Shown one piece after another: positions 39,126-40,685 of a DNA stretch of 40,685 bases. The number at the start of each line of letters is the position of its first letter. Position 1 is the stretch's first letter. The notes beneath the pieces are model-generated. The model worked only from the letters and a program-made list of their open reading frames with translations. It had not been told where the DNA came from and did not search any database. The stretch lies in assembly GCA_051859505.1 (NCBI GenBank), contig JBHYFN010000034.1, positions 1 through 40,685 of the forward strand, given 5' to 3'. Origin of the DNA: JAFIEN01 sp051859505. Its GTDB lineage: Bacteria; Pseudomonadota; Alphaproteobacteria; Rhodobacterales; Rhodobacteraceae. A program made the position numbers and the translations under genes.

Positions 39126-40685
39126 ATGCTCAAACGCCTCTCTGCCTTGTTCCGCCGCTATGGTGCGACGCATCTCGAGGTCGAGGGGCCGGGTTTTCCC
39201 CTGACGGACGAGACCGGGCGCAGGATCGGCATGATCGACCGGGTAAGGCTGCGGGGGGCGCGGCTCGAGGTGGCGGGTTGGGCAGAGGCCCGCCGCGTCA
39301 GCCTCTGTGCCGGCCCCGCGCGCGCCTCGACCCGGCCCTCGCTGATCCGGACGGATGTGGCAAGGGACAGGGGGATCGCGCCGGAGGTGGGGTTCGAACT
39401 CTCGATCCAGCGCAACCATCCGGGCGGTACCCAGGGTGCCGTCCTGCTGGTGCAGGCCGGTGCTGGTGCCGGGGCCGGTGTGGGTGCCAGTGCTGGTGCC
39501 AGTGCTGGTGCCAGTGCGGATGATCCGCTGGCCTTCGTCGTCACGATGCCGGCCTCTCTTGGCGCGCGTGTCGGGCTGGGCCTGCGGTTCGGGGCGGCGC
39601 TGGTGCGCTGCCTGCCGGCGGCGGTCGGCTGGAAGATCACCCGCGATCCAAGGCACCGCGCCACGATCAAGCACCTTCTGGGGCTGGTCACGACGCCCCA
39701 GGCCGGCCCGATCGAGGCGCGGTTGCTGCAGCCCGCCCCCCCGGATCAGGCCCTGCCCTCGCCCGATCGGCCTGTCACGCTGATCCTGCCCGTCTACAAT
39801 GCCTTCGACCTGCTGGCCGAGGCGCTGGAGCGGGTCGTGGCCCATACCGACCTGCCCTGGCAGATGATCCTGATCGAGGATGCCTCGCCCGATCCCCGCG
39901 TGCGCCCCTTCCTGCGGGACTGGGCCGCCGGTCAGGAGGCCACCCATCCCGGCCGGATCACCCTGATCGAGAATGCGGCCAATCTGGGCTTCATCGGCAG
40001 CGTGAACGCGGGCCTTGCCGAGGCGGTCCGGCGGGGCGGCCATGCGGTGCTGGTCAATTCCGATGCCTTCGTGCCGGAAGGCTGGCTGGGCCGGCTCATG
40101 GCCCCGATCCTGGCCGATCCCGGGGTGGCCAGCGTCACGCCCATGTCGAACGATGCCACGATCTTTTCCAGCCCGGCCATCGACTGCCAGACCGTGCTGG
40201 AGCCCGGACAGGCCGACCGGATCGACGCGGCCGCCCGCCGGCTCGATCCCCTGCGCGCCGTGGTCGAGGTGCCCACGGGCATGGGCTTCTGCATGGCGCT
40301 CAACAGCGCGTTCCTGCAGCGCCTCCCGGCGCTCGACCCGGTCTTCGGGCGGGGCTACGGCGAAGAGGTGGACTGGTGCCAGAAGGCCCGCGCGCTTGGC
40401 GGGCGGCATCTGGGCACGGGGGCGCTTTATGTCGAACATCGCGGCGGCACCAGCTTCGGCTCGGCCGAGAAACTGCGCCTTGTCGCGGCCAACAACGATC
40501 TGATCGCGCGCCGCTATCCGGGATATGATGCCGAGGTGCAGGAATTCCTGCAGGCCGATCCGCTGCGCGCGCCCCGGCTGGCCCTTGCCCTGGCCTGGGC
40601 CGGCGCATGGGCCGAAGGTGGGGCCGAAGGTGGGGCTGAGGGTGGGGCCGAGGGTGGGCAGCAGGATGGACAAGACAACGGGCGG
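39126..40685 (+). CDS. Two-domain glycosyltransferase, N-terminal (GT2) part; continues at 1-1232
   Basis: The 5' part of the ~904-residue gene that crosses the window ends. Residues 1-~210 form an uncharacterised beta-rich region with an Ala/Gly/Ser linker coded by 12-bp repeats. The GT2 domain starts VTLILPVYN at 217, has the metal-binding position as NSD (311-313), and the diagnostic GYGEEVDWCQKA (410-421) and VEHRGGTSFG, typical of O-antigen/capsule GT2 enzymes. It then runs through the AEGG repeats into the GT4 domain described at 1-1232. GT2 plus GT4 in one chain suggests two successive transfers. The start is ATG 39126, 109 bp after manC. Confidence 0.88.
   Translation, partial: MLKRLSALFRRYGATHLEVEGPGFPLTDETGRRIGMIDRVRLRGARLEVAGWAEARRVSLCAGPARASTRPSLIRTDVARDRGIAPEVGFELSIQRNHPGGTQGAVLLVQAGAGAGAGVGASAGASAGASADDPLAFVVTMPASLGARVGLGLRFGAALVRCLPAAVGWKITRDPRHRATIKHLLGLVTTPQAGPIEARLLQPAPPDQALPSPDRPVTLILPVYNAFDLLAEALERVVAHTDLPWQMILIEDASPDPRVRPFLRDWAAGQEATHPGRITLIENAANLGFIGSVNAGLAEAVRRGGHAVLVNSDAFVPEGWLGRLMAPILADPGVASVTPMSNDATIFSSPAIDCQTVLEPGQADRIDAAARRLDPLRAVVEVPTGMGFCMALNSAFLQRLPALDPVFGRGYGEEVDWCQKARALGGRHLGTGALYVEHRGGTSFGSAEKLRLVAANNDLIARRYPGYDAEVQEFLQADPLRAPRLALALAWAGAWAEGGAEGGAEGGAEGGQQDGQDNGR
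39459..39521. repeat. 12-bp in-frame tandem repeat
   Basis: AGTGCTGGTGCC at 39489 and 39501 are identical; a related unit lies at 39459 and a partial one at 39513. They encode an Ala/Gly/Ser-rich linker in the N-terminal part of the two-domain glycosyltransferase. Confidence 0.85.
40609..40685. other. Terminal overlap, identical to 1-77
   Basis: See 1-77; these bases are the same physical stretch of the circle and should be counted once. Confidence 0.93.

Noticed and set aside
1..40685. Toxin-antitoxin genes, relaxase/oriT, IS elements, tRNA or rRNA genes
   Set aside because: Looked for by eye and not found; small or divergent ones could be missed without a profile search.

Overview
The window is a complete circular replicon. 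Its first 77 bases (1-77) are identical to its last 77 (40609-40685), and one reading frame runs uninterrupted across that join, so the molecule is a plasmid of 40,608 bp. High GC, strong G/C preference at third codon positions, a RepA/ParA/ParB backbone, a DUF2793 protein and the protein flavour point to Rhodobacterales (Paracoccaceae/roseobacter group). The species cannot be read from the sequence. RepA-type plasmids with an rmlCBDA operon are known in roseobacters as 'biofilm plasmids', and this looks like a member or relative of that class.

Backbone (about 19.9-26.0 kb): parB and parA are transcribed leftwards and repA rightwards. Between parA and repA lie three 22-bp iterons, a perfect DnaA box and a near-perfect palindrome over the likely parA promoter. 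Further right are a tyrosine recombinase gene and, 32 bp upstream of it, a lox-like site (15-bp arms, 7-bp spacer). No relaxase, toxin-antitoxin pair, IS element, tRNA, rRNA or CRISPR array was seen.

Cargo: nearly everything else makes, decorates and exports a surface polysaccharide. dTDP-L-rhamnose comes from rmlCBDA (27.4-30.8 kb) and GDP-mannose from a ManC-type enzyme (37.6-39.0 kb). Export is of the ABC-transporter (capsule group 2) type, but its parts are scattered: KpsE-like and KpsT-like (4.4-6.5 kb), KpsM-like (23.9-24.7 kb) and a KpsD/Wza-like outer-membrane lipoprotein (36.1-37.3 kb). Seven glycosyltransferase genes, several with multiple catalytic domains, sit in four groups. Four proteins have sulfotransferase-type folds, one fused to an AlgX/AlgJ-like O-acetyltransferase domain, so the product is probably a sulfated and perhaps acetylated rhamnose/mannose-containing glycan. 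Not found here: a phosphomannomutase, KpsC/KpsS, PAPS synthesis or a type I secretion exporter; these would have to come from elsewhere in the genome. Two large RTX proteins, one a serralysin-like metalloprotease, are divergently transcribed at 14.0-19.9 kb.

The oddest sequence-level trait is a very large number of short degenerate tandem repeats with an 11-15 bp period. Inside genes the period is 12 or 18 bp and in frame, in inter-domain linkers or at protein ends. Between genes they occur with any period. They are absent from the catalytic domains. Other notable points are a ~40-residue module recurring seven times in three proteins, a protein with three consecutive GT-B domains, and two candidate leader peptides overlapping the starts of glycan genes.
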